The notes: a model not told the origin generated them from the letters alone. A stretch of 64,000 bases of DNA from Telopea speciosissima (GCF_018873765.1 NC_057918.1:68940371-69004370), one strand, 5' to 3'; counted from the first letter of the stretch, positions 33,681-44,741 are shown. A program made the numbers and translations.

Positions 33681-36575
33681 GGGAAAATTTCACGGGCACC
33701 CCCTGTAAGTATATGAAATATCTTGGACATATCAAACTTTGGAAAAATATCACATATTACCCTTACTTTGTGTTTTTATTTCAACTTAGTCCACTCCATT
33801 AGGTCTGTGCAGTTAAGTTGCTGTTAATTCTTTTATAATGATGAAATTACCCTTACCATAAGGTGAACTTACCATAATACCCTTAAGGATAAAACCACAA
33901 ATACAAACCATTCATCCGCCGTGTTGATTCCACCGGTGATCTACAGGGGCAATATTCCCTGCAAAGACAAGCAAAAATGGAGGCAACGAACCCAATTCGT
34001 AAATCCTCATTCTCTTCTGTAACTCCATCCACTCCACAATCTTGGTAGTGTAGTCCCCAACACGCCATCGCTTGAGATCGATTACCATGACTCCGGTGTT
34101 AAAGTAGCAAGCTTTACGAATTACGACCCACGAAGATCAAGGAGAGAGCAGGATTAGACCAACAGATTGGAGTGAAGTAAGAGGTGAAATTGGCATTGCA
34201 GTACTCCGAAGCGAAAAAAATCTGAAGCTGTTAATAATCTCCAATTCTCCAAAACAAACTCTGAAAAAATCTAAACCTAATCTCTATTAATTAAAAAATC
34301 TTATAATCTAACAAATATCCAAAACAGAAACCATATCTAACTTGACTTCCCGTGTAATGGCGAAACTGACGGAGCTTCTTCTTCTTCTTCTGTAGATGTG
34401 ATGGTGACTTCGTCGTCGCTGCTATTAATCTTTTAGGCTTTCGTGTTTGCAAGCTGCGGGACCACCTGTAAGCAGACAACACGTGTCAAAGAGAAGGAAT
34501 TCAATCGTTAAAGAAATGTGAAAAAACAAAGAAAAGGCTTTGTGGCTTAGCCGGAGGCGAGGTTGGGGTTAAAAACATAGACTAATCGATGTTATAGATG
34601 TTGGAATTGTATGTCCATCAAATCCGAATTATTAAATTATTGAATTTAATTTTTATATTTTATTATTTTATTTGGGTTTATAAGAATGTTCCATAGGTCT
34701 TTACCTAAAACCTGTTGTCTGGGAACGGGACTGGACATTCTGTTTATATGGTTTCCATATCGCATGCCACGAGAAATGGAGATTTCGGTGTATGGATGTG
34801 GGTACACGTTGAGAACGTGTATAGATGAGAATCTGGTACGTATATCTTATGTACTGCTACTGGTTGTGTGTGTGATATACTTACCCGCCACTCGATGGCC
34901 CTTTGACTTGAGAAGATTTCATTTGTTGCAGTGTGGCATTACGGATTTTGGTAAGCCAATAGTTGACGTCCAATCGGATTATAAACCGGTACACTGGATT
35001 CTTGATCCTGCATTGTAAGCAAAGGGTTTATCAACATGGAATCTACTGCCCGTTTACGGGGAATATCTAGGAGAGAGAAAGTCGGTGATTGATCGAACAG
35101 AAATCTGGATCCAGTGTTTATTCGAAATGTTTTATAAATTTATTTTCAATATAAAATTAATATATAATATATATTGAATTTTATTTCAAAGTTTTATGGT
35201 CGTCCGATCACAATCACATATTCTCTCGATCAACGTACATGATGAATTAGGGATAAGTAGCTTTAAAGTACATACCTTATAATTCATTATGGGATATTAG
35301 GAAAGTGGAAGGGCTTATCTACAATAAAAGAGTTTATTGGACACATGACATTATATGGGAGAACAAATTAGGTTAAATATCTTTTTATATTATGGCAAGA
35401 GATATTATGAGAATATCTCATAGACCATAATTTAGAAAGATTGTATCCCTTTTGAGATTCTATATTTTCACTTTACCAGCAAATTGAAGCTGCAAAAATT
35501 AGAACAAAACACCAAAATGGAAGATTGAGCCAAGGCCAAGATGGAAGGAGATTACTTGAGACCCAAGGATCTCCAAAACTATAAAAGAGGGAGAGGGAGG
35601 AGCCTCCCAAGATTTGGCAGTGCTCTCTCCCCCTCCCACGATTTCTCTCTCTCTCCTCTCTTATAGTGGTGTGTGTGAAACTTGAGTTAGAAAACTCAAG
35701 AGGCTTTGGTAATTTTTGTGTTCTTCTAAAAGGTTGCAAGGATTGATCAAGCTTCAAAGTGTTGAACGATTTTTCAATCTCCAAGTTTGGACAAGTTGGA
35801 AGACCTATTATCTATAAGAGGAGTTTCACTTGGACTCTAAGGTAACCATGAATGTTATTTTGAAATTGTTTCTTCCCTACTCTTAATCATGGACTATAAG
35901 TATTGACCCGATCCAAATTCCGCTGCGTATCGAGTTTATTCCCAACAATAGAACCTCACTGCCATTTGATTTCGAGTTTAACGAGAAGATCTTATAGGAT
36001 AGTTTCGTAAGCAAAACACATATTGATCAGTTCTTTACGATCAACATGTATAATATCTTGGAACAGTCTAAGAAGCTATAATGACTCTCACCTGATCTTC
36101 CGATGCATCGCGTGGCTGCCTTGACCATCTTTTGTTACATTCCTCCGTTCCAGGGTCGGAAGTCATGTTTGGATGCAAGACATCAACACCGACTACTAAA
36201 AATTTCAACAAAAAAAAAAGATGAAGAGAAAGAAGGATTCAATTTCTCGTGAAACAAGAGGCCGTTACAGTACATAACTTAACTGTGATCTACAACCAAT
36301 CAAGAGAGCTGCCAGAACCGGTGAAAAGTAAAACAAAAAAAAAAAGATGAGATTGGGAAATACACTCATTTTCTCCAAAACGGTAAAGAATATGGAAGAA
36401 GAGGGAAGAAGATGAAATGACAGTTTTTTATTTAAATAACTAAGGGGTAAAATGGATATTTTACCTTTGGGTACTAACTGTGCTTAATGTCAGGGGGGAA
36501 GGTTGCCATTTTGACCAAGTTTGGCAAGTTCGTGACATATTGAATACTTAGTGGGGGTGTTCGTAAAATTTGCCC
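33681..36575. mobile_element. Non-autonomous Mutator-like element with 9-bp target duplication
   Basis: The left end gggaaaatttcacgggcacc and the inverted right end gggcaaattttacgaacacc stay alignable for about 70 bases (both continue into aagtat, a tatc/tgtc block and caaactt). The flanks are an exact 9-bp duplication TTTCCTTTT (33672-33680 and 36576-36584), the size typical of Mutator-like elements. The 2895-bp span includes the solo LTR at 34599-35947, leaving about 1.54 kb of original element. No transposase was seen. The interior has unassigned sequence that could be captured host DNA. Confidence 0.8.
34599..35947 (+). mobile_element. Solo LTR nested in the Mutator-like element
   Basis: 1349 bp, TGTTGGAATTG...TTATTCCCAACA, with inverted TGTTGG/CCAACA ends and a perfect 5-bp duplication ATAGA (34594-34598 and 35948-35952). 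The 3' end 'ccgctgcgtatcgag' is common in plant copia LTRs. It is unrelated in sequence to the solo LTR at 6323-7708. Removing it restores a continuous Mutator-like element, so it inserted later. Confidence 0.88.
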
Positions 36576-36716
36576 TTTCCTTTTTTGGGCATCATTGGAA
36601 TCACTAAGGGTTGGTATTTGAACAGCATTAAAGGATTTGCAAATATCTAAAATCTTTGTTCTTGAGAACCATGAATGAAAGGGTATTTTTGTTTTTTGGT
36701 CACCGGTTGTTTTGGG

Positions 36717-37410
36717 TAGGGGTGTCAATCGGTCGGGCTCGGTTGGTCTCGGTCAAGCCTAGCTGAGCCTAAATCGGGTCTAAAACGGGCTAATGAGCCG
36801 TTTAACTCTAAACGGTCTCTAAATGGTGTGGGCTTACTAATTGACATGCAACCAGAATTTTAAGTTCAAACCATCACACCGTTGGACACTTACTGTACAC
36901 CTCAGCTCAAAATCAAATAAACCTTATCCCAACTAAAATAGCAGCAGAACACCGAATAGAAGCACATCTAACAAAGTAAGTAGAGGGAAAAATGATAGCA
37001 GCATAACACCAAATAGAAACTCTTCTAACAAACTAAGTAGAGGGTAATAAAAAAATAGCAACACAACACTAAATAGAAGCACATTTAACAAAAGAAGATC
37101 TAAAAACTAAAACTAAGTCTCATCTCACCTACGTTAAGTGTATCTAAATCTAGCCAATAAATGTCAAAGACCAACAAAAAAAAGAAAAATTTGGAGGGAA
37201 GAGGAGGGGAATTTTATAAGTTAAAGGGTCGGGCTACAACAGGGCGGTCTAAATCGGGCCTGGAATCGATCGGTCTTGTCGGGCGCCCGACGGGCTAGGA
37301 CCCCACACCGGGACCACCTGATTACTAAACATGTTGGGCTTAAGCCCAACATGTTTAGTAATCGGGCCAGGGCGGGCTAGGTCGGGCCGGGCCTAGAATT
37401 GACACCCCTA
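36717..37410. mobile_element. Non-autonomous hAT-type element
   Basis: 694 bp from taggggtgtcaat to attgacacccctA, inverted termini of hAT type, flanked by an exact 8-bp duplication GTTTTGGG (36709-36716 and 37411-37418). The interior has about three copies of a roughly 65-bp repeat (agcagc/aacac..aaatagaagcaca, 36,930-37,100) and subterminal cgggc/gcccg motifs. No transposase frame. Confidence 0.88.
37320..37363. repeat. 44-bp perfect palindrome inside the hAT element
   Basis: The sequence from gattactaaacatgttggg to its exact complement, centred on ggcttaagcc, has no loop and no mismatch. It could extrude as a cruciform. Confidence 0.95.
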
Positions 37411-37418
37411 GTTTTGGG

Positions 37419-38596
37419 GGAGAGGTTTTTGAAATGAATCCAGCCTTCAGGATGCTCTTAGGAGGGTCGTTGGTGCATCTAGCAGTAGCCAATTTTTAGC
37501 CAATTTTTCCACCGTTCATGGTGGTTTTGGGGTTTAAAATCAGGTTGACAAAGGGACAAAGGGATTGTGACAAGTACATGTGAGTTGTGACACGTGGCAA
37601 AATTAAAGCTTTTTGAACAAAGTCTCCACCAAACTCAGACTTTGGTCAAATCACAATTGTAGGATTCTCTCAGAATATTCAACATATGCAGGAAATGAAT
37701 TCCATCCATGTTGAGTATCTCTTCCATTCATGGATGAATATTGTGAATTCATCATGTCGATACATAAGTAGTGTAGGCATCAACTTTTGGTACACCAAAA
37801 TGCATAAGGTGCAGCTGCAACGATGTGAACAAAATACCTAATTCTATTAAATTTAGTTTGTTGGACACATATATCCAATAACAAGCGAGTGGGGTTTAAG
37901 TGTTCAACGTAGGGATGACGATTTGATTAGTCCTTTACCCCAAAAAAAAAAAACAAAAGACGATTTGATTGGTCCGGTTATATTGAAAATGTCCACCTTG
38001 GCATACTTAGAGGCTTTGGGCAACCCTGGCCCAGACTTAGCTTGACCCAGAATCTGGGCTAAAAATACAAGTCTCATCAGGTTATGTGCATCAAAGTTCT
38101 GTTTGGATGTAAATTGTTGCATCAAAAGTTCAAAACAATATATTTTAAGTGGAAAAAGAACTCCCGATATTTGCCACATGGCATGTCAATTGGACAAATT
38201 GGATTCAATATTGAGAGGAAAAAGAACACCATGCATTGGTCAAGTGTCAAATCTTAGTTATAACATAATCATGTGGTCCACCTTGTATTTGCACATTCTA
38301 TTTTAATGGTTACGATTATCCAAAGATTGTTATTAGCCTATCAAGGTACCGACAAGATAACACGGCTGTTCCCTACACTGCCAACGTGGGGTGGAATTTC
38401 CAAGCCACACCAATGAGTGTTCTTAAAAAGATATCATCCAATGGGGTGTAAACTCTTACTAGTTGCCCTGCACGACCTTCAAACCCATGAAGAGTAAAAA
38501 ACCAAGGGCCACTATTATCTGTGATAATCTCATGCTAACCTAAACTAAGGGTCTCGATCGGGATTGTTCTAGCTAATCAGGATGGTTTTTATTTGG
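37419..38596. other. Non-coding spacer with a G-box direct repeat
   Basis: No gene recognised. The segment 37566-37629, containing gacacgtggc (a G-box/ABRE-like core), recurs almost exactly at 39540-39602, suggesting an undefined dispersed repeat rather than a promoter. Confidence 0.45.
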
Positions 38597-38760
38597 TCTC
38601 CAATTTGCTGCCCGCTCAAATTTTCTCTAATTCCTCACATGGGAGTGGAAATGACCATCCTGCTCCACCTTGGACAGTGTGTTCGGGCAGGGGATATGGT
38701 GGTCATTTCCATTCTTATGTGAGAAATTGGAGGAATTGGAGTGGGCCGCGAATTGGAGAG
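38597..38760. mobile_element. Foldback MITE, copy 1
   Basis: The left arm tctccaatttgctgcccgctc...aattcctcacat...tggaaatgacc mirrors the right arm ggtcatttcca...atgtgag...ggaattgg...gagtgggccgcgaattggaga. The related copy is at about 41289-41455. Superfamily not determined. Confidence 0.65.
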
Positions 38761-38989
38761 GATAATGATTCCTCAATGGACTAATATCGAAACCGACCCA
38801 TTTGGGCACTCGAGATTTGATTCCGATTCTTTAATGGTTTTGGTTACTCGAGCATTCAACTAAGTCCAAAATTCCTAAACATATAACTTCATATATAAGA
38901 GGTTGTTTGCTTGATGGGGAGGATGAGGTGGGAATGTTGTGACATTAGGTCCTACAATGTAGTGGGTTGGACCGTTGGAGAACAAGAGT

Positions 38990-39190
38990 TGACTGCTGTC
39001 CGGGTTGTAGTCATGTTTGCTACTCCAATCATAGGTGTGTTGGAATCCAGAAGGATATTTTGGAAAATATTAAAACTTGAAGGGGCAATTATGAAGCCAA
39101 AGGGGAAGGGAATTATTTCAAATTGGTGCCTACAATTGGGGGCAGTTGGAACTTGGGTTGCAGCCAAATTTTTTCCGAGAACAAGGGTAT
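38990..39190. repeat. Dispersed non-coding repeat, copy 1
   Basis: 'ctactccaatcataggtg...ggatattttggaaaatattaaaac...attgggggcag' matches 48585-48775 with moderate divergence. No coding capacity or ends identified. Confidence 0.6.
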
Positions 39191-40165
39191 GATTTTCACT
39201 TTTTCCATGAACAATAACCAAATTATACCAGATTTGTTAGGATTTTTAAGTGTCACATCAACAAATAAAGCAATTAATGTTGATCCCTGAGCTTTTGTAA
39301 ATTAACTACCCAGATTAATCAAACAAGTTTGAGAAGGGATTTTGAAATGCCACATCAGCTCTTTCCCGTTCCAATTCTCCCACCCCACCTAAGTCTCCAT
39401 CAAACGAAGGATAGCTAATGGACTCCAAAATCAGCTAAACCTTAAACCCTAGATCTGGATAAGAATTTTAAATTCTAAACCTTAAACCCTACATCTTGAG
39501 AGAATATGAAAGACTTATTCCATAGTACGCTGGGCATATGACACGTACATGTGAGTTGTGACACGTGGCAAAATTAAAGCTTTTTGACCAAAGTCTCCAC
39601 CTACCCTCTTCATATAGCAGAGAGAACCCATTAAAGATTTTCCTTCGTATTCATGTCACCATTTAATAAAAGTGGATGTACACACAGTACCTTATACGAC
39701 TGTCTTTGATTACTACTAATCCGATTCCGTACCATTCAATGTGGGGCTGACCCATCCTATTAAATTTGCATTAAAGCTCCTTACTTAATTACTATTATGT
39801 TTAATTGCTCAAATAAGATGCTTAGTGGACTCATTAATTTGAAGAACAAAGACACTATTAGCTCGGTGAATCGCGATTCAACCCGGCTGACTCGAGCTCC
39901 AATAGTTCTATTAATCTCTCCCGAGTCACACGTCTATTAATAATTCAAGTTTCAGAGAAGAAGAAACGCATCCATTAACCATGTAACAGCTTTTTAGATA
40001 CTACAAGAAGTCTAGAAGACCAGAAACAAGATCAGTAATCCTGCTCACACACTTTTAACTAAACAATCAAAACTACAAACCCTAAATCTCTAAAAGGGTC
40101 TCTTATGATTAATAAACTACAAACACACTACTCGTGGAGAAAAAACAATAACGTAAAGAATAAAA
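39191..40165. other. Non-coding spacer
   Basis: AT-rich. It contains the second copy of the G-box repeat (39540-39602) and, closest to 40,166, the presumed 3' untranslated region of the glycine-rich protein gene. Nothing else recognised. Confidence 0.4.
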
Positions 40166-40867
40166 TCAAGGAAGAGGAAGGACACCACCACCGACACCAC
40201 CGCCAGCACCACCACCAGCTCCACCTCCAGCTCCACCACCAACACCACCGCCAGCACCACCACCGCCACCAACACCACCACCAGCACCAGCACCACCACC
40301 AACACCACCTCCAGCACCACCACCACCACCAGCTCCACCACCCAAGCCACCTGCACCTCCCACGCCACCTACGCCTCCTAAACCGCCAAGCCCACCGATA
40401 CCACTTGCACCACCGAGTCCACCGAGCCCACCGAGACCACTTGCACCACCGAGTCCTCCAGCTCCACCGAGCCCACCTAGCCCACCGAGTCCTCCAGCTC
40501 CACCGCCGGCTCCGCCACCTCCACCAAGGCCAGCTCCACCGCCGGCTCCGCCACCTCCACCAAGGCCAGCGCCACCGCCGGCCCCGCCACCTCCACCAAG
40601 GCCAGCACCACCAATGCAACAGGCAGGTAAGCCTCCAGCTACGCCAGCAACACCGCCAACGCCGGCAAACCCTCCAACGCCACCGTATGTGATGAAGTTC
40701 TTCTGGTCGTTGAGACCCACGTCGCTTGGAACATTGCCACTCTTCTGGTTGTTGTTGTTGTTGATGGTTTTAAGAGCAGCTTCGCTAGGCGCATTCCTAG
40801 CACTAGTTTGAATGACAACTAGAGCAAGCAGCAGCAGCAGCAGCAGCAGCACGTTCCAACTGGCCAT
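40166..40867 (-). CDS. Secreted glycine-rich (putative cell-wall) protein
   Basis: Single-exon 233-aa frame. The ATG at 40865-40867 is chosen because it begins a clean signal peptide (MASWNVLLLLLLLLALVV, cleavage near TSA); the longer open frame upstream starts at a GTG and runs through the GA-repeat leader. The mature part has a short asparagine-rich linker, then the block NVPSDVGLNDQKNFITYGGVGGFAGVGG found in plant putative cell-wall proteins. More than 100 residues of GGGGAGGGAGLGG-like repeats follow and include one CC pair. The DNA is correspondingly low in complexity, which opens spurious long frames on both strands. Glycine-rich proteins of this type are structural wall components; the exact role is unknown. 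Confidence 0.85.
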   Translation of the reverse strand: MASWNVLLLLLLLLALVVIQTSARNAPSEAALKTINNNNNQKSGNVPSDVGLNDQKNFITYGGVGGFAGVGGVAGVAGGLPACCIGGAGLGGGGGAGGGAGLGGGGGAGGGAGLGGGGGAGGGAGGLGGLGGLGGAGGLGGASGLGGLGGLGGASGIGGLGGLGGVGGVGGAGGLGGGAGGGGGAGGGVGGGAGAGGGVGGGGGAGGGVGGGAGGGAGGGAGGGVGGGVLPLP

Positions 40868-40915
40868 CTCTCTCTCTCTCTCTCTGATCTTAGACACTTC
40901 ACACTCTCTCTCTCC
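40868..40915 (-). repeat. CT/GA-rich 5' leader of the glycine-rich protein gene
   Basis: Two interrupted ct runs directly upstream of the ATG, read as GA on the coding strand and probably transcribed. Confidence 0.6.
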
Positions 40916-40958
40916 CTATGTTGTGTTGGTGGTGGGCTACTTGATGATATCCAAGCCA

Positions 40959-40965
40959 TTTTATA
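40959..40965 (-). promoter_or_regulatory. TATA box of the glycine-rich protein gene
   Basis: TATAAAA on the minus strand, 92-98 bases upstream of the ATG, in a context (gtcTATAAAAtggc) and at a distance that leave a GA-rich leader of about 65 bases. Confidence 0.55.
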
Positions 40966-41114
40966 GACGAGGAGCACAAACTTTGAGCGGTTGGGGACAG
41001 TTCGGAGTATTAAAGGAGACGTTAAATGCCCCTCTCATCCCCCAATCTTGAGGTGTCTCAATGAATTTTACGATATGTTTGTGTGTCCAACTATCCATCT
41101 ATCCTCAACTCTTA

Positions 41115-41220
41115 CAATTCAGATCCTCTATGGTGCGCTATTCGGAGCGGTCTGAACCGCACATACAAAGACCATCTTACCCCTGCCCAAATACCTTGCC
41201 TGAACGGGTGTAGGTGTGGA
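41115..41220. mobile_element. Truncated copy of the hairpin Mutator-like MITE
   Basis: The left arm caattcagatcctctatgg...cttacccctgccc matches the left half of the elements at 32953 and 43226; the right arm is missing after about 41,220. Confidence 0.6.
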
Positions 41221-41288
41221 ATATATTATTTTAATAGATTAATTGATGAAAGGGTTCCAAAATTTTCTAATAAGGGATTCTCAACACG

Positions 41289-41455
41289 GATAATTATCAC
41301 CTCAAATTCGCGGGCACCTCCAATTCCTCTAATAGGGGGAGTGGACCCCATCTGGGGCAGTGTTTTCGGGCAAGGGATAGGGCAATCATTTTCACCCACA
41401 TGTGAGGAATTGGAGGAATTAGAGGGAGCAGCCAATTGGAGGGGATAACAAATCT
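41289..41455. mobile_element. Foldback MITE, copy 2
   Basis: Arms with ctccaattcctctaat / attagaggaattggag symmetry, and the internal text gggcagtgttttcgggcaaggg matches gacagtgtgttcgggcagggg of copy 1 at 38597. Ends approximate. Confidence 0.55.
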
Positions 41456-41473
41456 TCTCAACACCCCTCTGTT

Positions 41474-41885
41474 TTTGTTTTTTTTTTTTTTTTTGGTAGA
41501 AGTAGTAGATTTATTATATCAACGTGTAGTACATACGGGTGGAGAAGAAACAAACTCGACAATCTATGGAGTGAAATTACGCCAAAGTTATGTATACATT
41601 ACCAACACTGCCCTCCTTGCCAGGGAATCAACAAGGCTATATATTTTGCTCCCATGAAACATAAGAGAAATTACATACAACAAAAAAGCATGATAAATAT
41701 ATAATATCGTCCAAGATTGGCTGAACCTCCAGTATTGTTGAACCACCACGTACCATGTTGAAGAATATTGTCCTTATGATCAGACTCTACTAACAAAGCA
41801 CCATAACCAGCCGATTTTGCCTCCAATAACACATATCGGATAGCCAATGCCTCAAAACTCTTCTCACATGTTGTCTTTTATTGTG
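41474..41885 (-). mobile_element. 5'-truncated LINE remnant with poly(A) tail, RNase H-like domain
   Basis: Reading the minus strand from about 41,880: CEKSFEALAIRYVLLEAKSAGYG, then ALLVESDHKDNI, and after several stops SLVDSLARRA. This is the beginning and end of the RNase H-like (RVT_3) domain that ends many plant LINE polyproteins. The element ends at a T-run (41474-41494), the complement of a poly(A) tail. Several in-frame stops, no RT. It is a decayed 3' fragment. Confidence 0.65.
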
Positions 41886-43225
41886 TGATATATAGTACAT
41901 ATGACATATGACCATATATATTTTGTAGGGTAAGAGATCACTGCCTAGTCGCATGGCCCCTGCACTAGCGTGGGACGTCAACGTGAATGGAATTTTTTAT
42001 TTCAAAAGGAGAAAGGAGGCACGCGATCAGGCAATGCTATTTTTCCCATATATGTATTAGGGAGAGGATTCTCTGTTGGGGGGAGGGGGGGGGGGCACAG
42101 CCACGGAGGCCACACCCAAACACAGTGGGGGGCGGAATGATCGTCATGCCCCTATGAAAGGCAGAATTTCCTCCCATGAGATGTCAGCGCGCACTCCAAA
42201 TGACTGCCCCACCCCAATGAAAGGTGGAATTTTCATCCCCTGAGATGTCAACATGCTCTCATTGGTTGTCGCACGCATGGCCCCTGCGCCCCCGAAAGAA
42301 CATTTTCCTTGCGGCCATGCCCCCGAAAGAACATTTTCCTTACGTATTATTAAGGTACTAGGTTTGGTGGTTATATACCATATTGCTCGTAGGGACATCA
42401 ACATGAATGAGATTTTTTATTTCAAGGGAGAAGAGGGCAAGCACAGGCAATGCTATTTTTCCCATATATTTGTTAATTAGATATTGGAGTACTTGATGGT
42501 TATATACCATATTGAAGTGTTAATTTTAGAAACTTAAGCTATAACATGGAGAGATCTAATTAACATATGGGACTGACCGAGTTCTCTATTTTGACTATTT
42601 TTCCCTGTTTTTATCTCTCTCCTCTTATTACAATAGGGATATATATCTCTTTTCATAGGAGGGAGGAGTGATAGATACAAGGAAACACTAGCGTACCCTA
42701 TGCAACTGAACAACGCTCTTTTCTTGTTAATATATAAAAGTGCACTTATATATTGTCCCAAGAATTTTCCACTTTGGTTCTGTTTGTTTCGGAGTAAAAT
42801 TTTCTAATACTTGAAATTTTTCACTTCAAAAAATTTGACTTATAAAAGTTTTCCAAACGAAGCCTTTGGAATTTTTCTTAAAATTTGATTTATAAAATTT
42901 TACAGCAGAAAATTTTACATGTATAAAAGTTTTCTTCATCGTCTTCAGTCTGAACGTCTTCACTCAACACTTGACAGGATAAACAGATGCCACTGTCTAT
43001 GTTTTTACGATTGGATTTTTAAATGTGGTCGATTAGGGCCACTAGGCAGCGCAACACACTTGAGAGGATGAAAATCCATCATATTCATAATGACCTTGGT
43101 CAACACCGATATTGATACAGATCAATTGTACCTGATCAGACCATTTTGCCCCTCAAACGATTGATATTTAGGTTTTTTTTTACTGTTTTATCCTTCCACT
43201 ATATCGATACCACTGATACAATATA
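41886..43225. other. Non-coding spacer with local duplications
   Basis: A roughly 90-bp stretch around gaattttttatttcaa...caggcaatgctatttttccc occurs near 41,980-42,060 and again near 42,400-42,475. A shorter pair cccccgaaagaacattttcctt lies near 42,291 and 42,321. A G-run is at 42,078-42,095. No gene recognised. Confidence 0.45.
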
Positions 43226-43415
43226 CAATTCAGATCTTTTACGGCCTGGCTGTCCGTAGCGGCCTGAGTGGTGCAGACACAAGGCGCTGTGCAATGCCCG
43301 CCTTACCCCTGTCTAAGTGCCTTACCCGAGTGGAGATAAGGCGGTCATTGCACACCGCTTTATGCCTGTGCCACTCAAGCCACCTGGGCAGCTAGGCCGT
43401 AGAAGATTTGAATCC
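43226..43415. mobile_element. Hairpin MITE, Mutator-like, copy B
   Basis: 190 bp: the left arm caattcagatcttttacggcc is matched by the inverted right arm ggattcaaatcttctacggcc, and pairing continues through gcggcctgagtgg / gcttgagtggc and into ccgcctta / taaggcgg. An exact 9-bp duplication TACAATATA flanks both ends (43217-43225 and 43416-43424), which assigns the family to the Mutator type more firmly than copy A does. Confidence 0.78.
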
Positions 43416-43424
43416 TACAATATA

Positions 43425-44583
43425 TGTATCGATTACGATACCTATAGAAATTAATGAGGGGGGGGGGGTGTTGTTAAGTTCTACCATTTTACACTTGCTC
43501 TTAATAATTATGGGCAGTAAAAGATATCCAGTGGAATGAATTGGCTCCCCGCTGGCTTGCATTATTATCACAGCTCTCTCAGGTACAGTGCGGTGCAGTG
43601 CAGACGTGCAGTGCAGTGAAGAAGATGAAGAAACTTCTACTTCACAGGAAGGAGAGAGAGAGAGAGCTGGGGCCAGGTCAGATGGGATGAAAAGCTTTAT
43701 ATTATAACGAACAAAGTGAACAACCACTCAACCAGTAGTAAATTTCATTGATGAACAGAGACAGAAGAGTAACTCCTAACACAGAGGCACCCACAGCTAG
43801 ATATCATCATAGAAACAGGAACAGTTCCTCCTCGTGATCTCAGTAAATTCGATAGTAGCCAATACGGGGTGTCGGTGACTATTGCAATGTGTGGACGACA
43901 GCACTTGTACTTTAGTATGTTGTCAGGAATCTGCGGACTAGTCACCTGCTGAGCTGTACCTTTCAAACGTCACCAAAACGGAAAATTATCGTCCCAGTAC
44001 TGGGGGCGGTGCTGTGCGCATCATGCGGCGCAGCACCACCCATGTGTATTCAAAGGAGAGGACCATAACGAACAAAGTGAACAACCAGTAGTGATTTTCC
44101 TTACAAAAGGAATTTTTTATTTTATTTTTATTATTTTACCCCTTATTTGTACTATTTTACTGATACATTATCAACATGGTATTGAGATCGGTGACTAAAA
44201 AACTATCAGGATCGTCTCCAGGGAGCCCAGTGTTAAGGGCACGTTTAGAAGGCATCCAGCAGTTGAGCTATGTCACACATATCGGTGCATGCCTAAGGAT
44301 GTGTGCAACACAGCCCATCTACTCGCAGCACCTTGGGTGTACTGGGCTCCTCGGAGACGAACTAAATTCAATATGTATCGCCTACCTATATACCCAATAC
44401 CTCAAACCATGCGTGCTGTGCACCATCTGGTTTTCCCCCAAAAAATGGTGCAGTCTTTATACCTTATTCATTTTTAATAGTTTTCTTGATATGCTTACGA
44501 AAATTACAAATTTTGGACCAAGGGCGTTTTATTTGCAAATTTTTGCCATATTAGAGAAAAATTGTCTGCTGAGGCTATGCTTA
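43425..44583. other. Non-coding spacer
   Basis: No supported gene. The phrase ataacgaacaaagtgaacaacc occurs twice (near 43,703 and 44,068). Short open frames here have no recognisable content. Confidence 0.4.
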
Positions 44584-44738
44584 GGCTATGTTTAGATGCC
44601 AACAAAAGAAAAAAAAAATTTCAAAAAAATTTGAATTTTTTGAGACAGATAGACACACAACAATTATTGTATCCATCATATATTTTGTCTTATAATGTTT
44701 TTTTGTTTCTTTTCTTTTCTTGGCATCCAAACATAGCC
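44584..44738. mobile_element. Tourist-like (PIF/Harbinger) MITE
   Basis: 155 bp, GGCTATGTTTAGATGCCAA...TTGGCATCCAAACATAGCC, inverted termini with one mismatch, flanked by TTA on both sides (44581-44583 and 44739-44741), the usual 3-bp PIF/Harbinger duplication. AT-rich interior. Confidence 0.85.
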
Positions 44739-44741
44739 TTA

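Noticed and set aside
34686-35784. Open frames at 34686-35018 (+) and 35473-35784 (-)
   Set aside because: Both lie inside the solo LTR at 34599-35947 and show no protein family features.
40105-40692. Plus-strand 195-codon histidine-rich frame
   Set aside because: Antisense of the glycine-rich repeat; no signal peptide, promoter or family resemblance.
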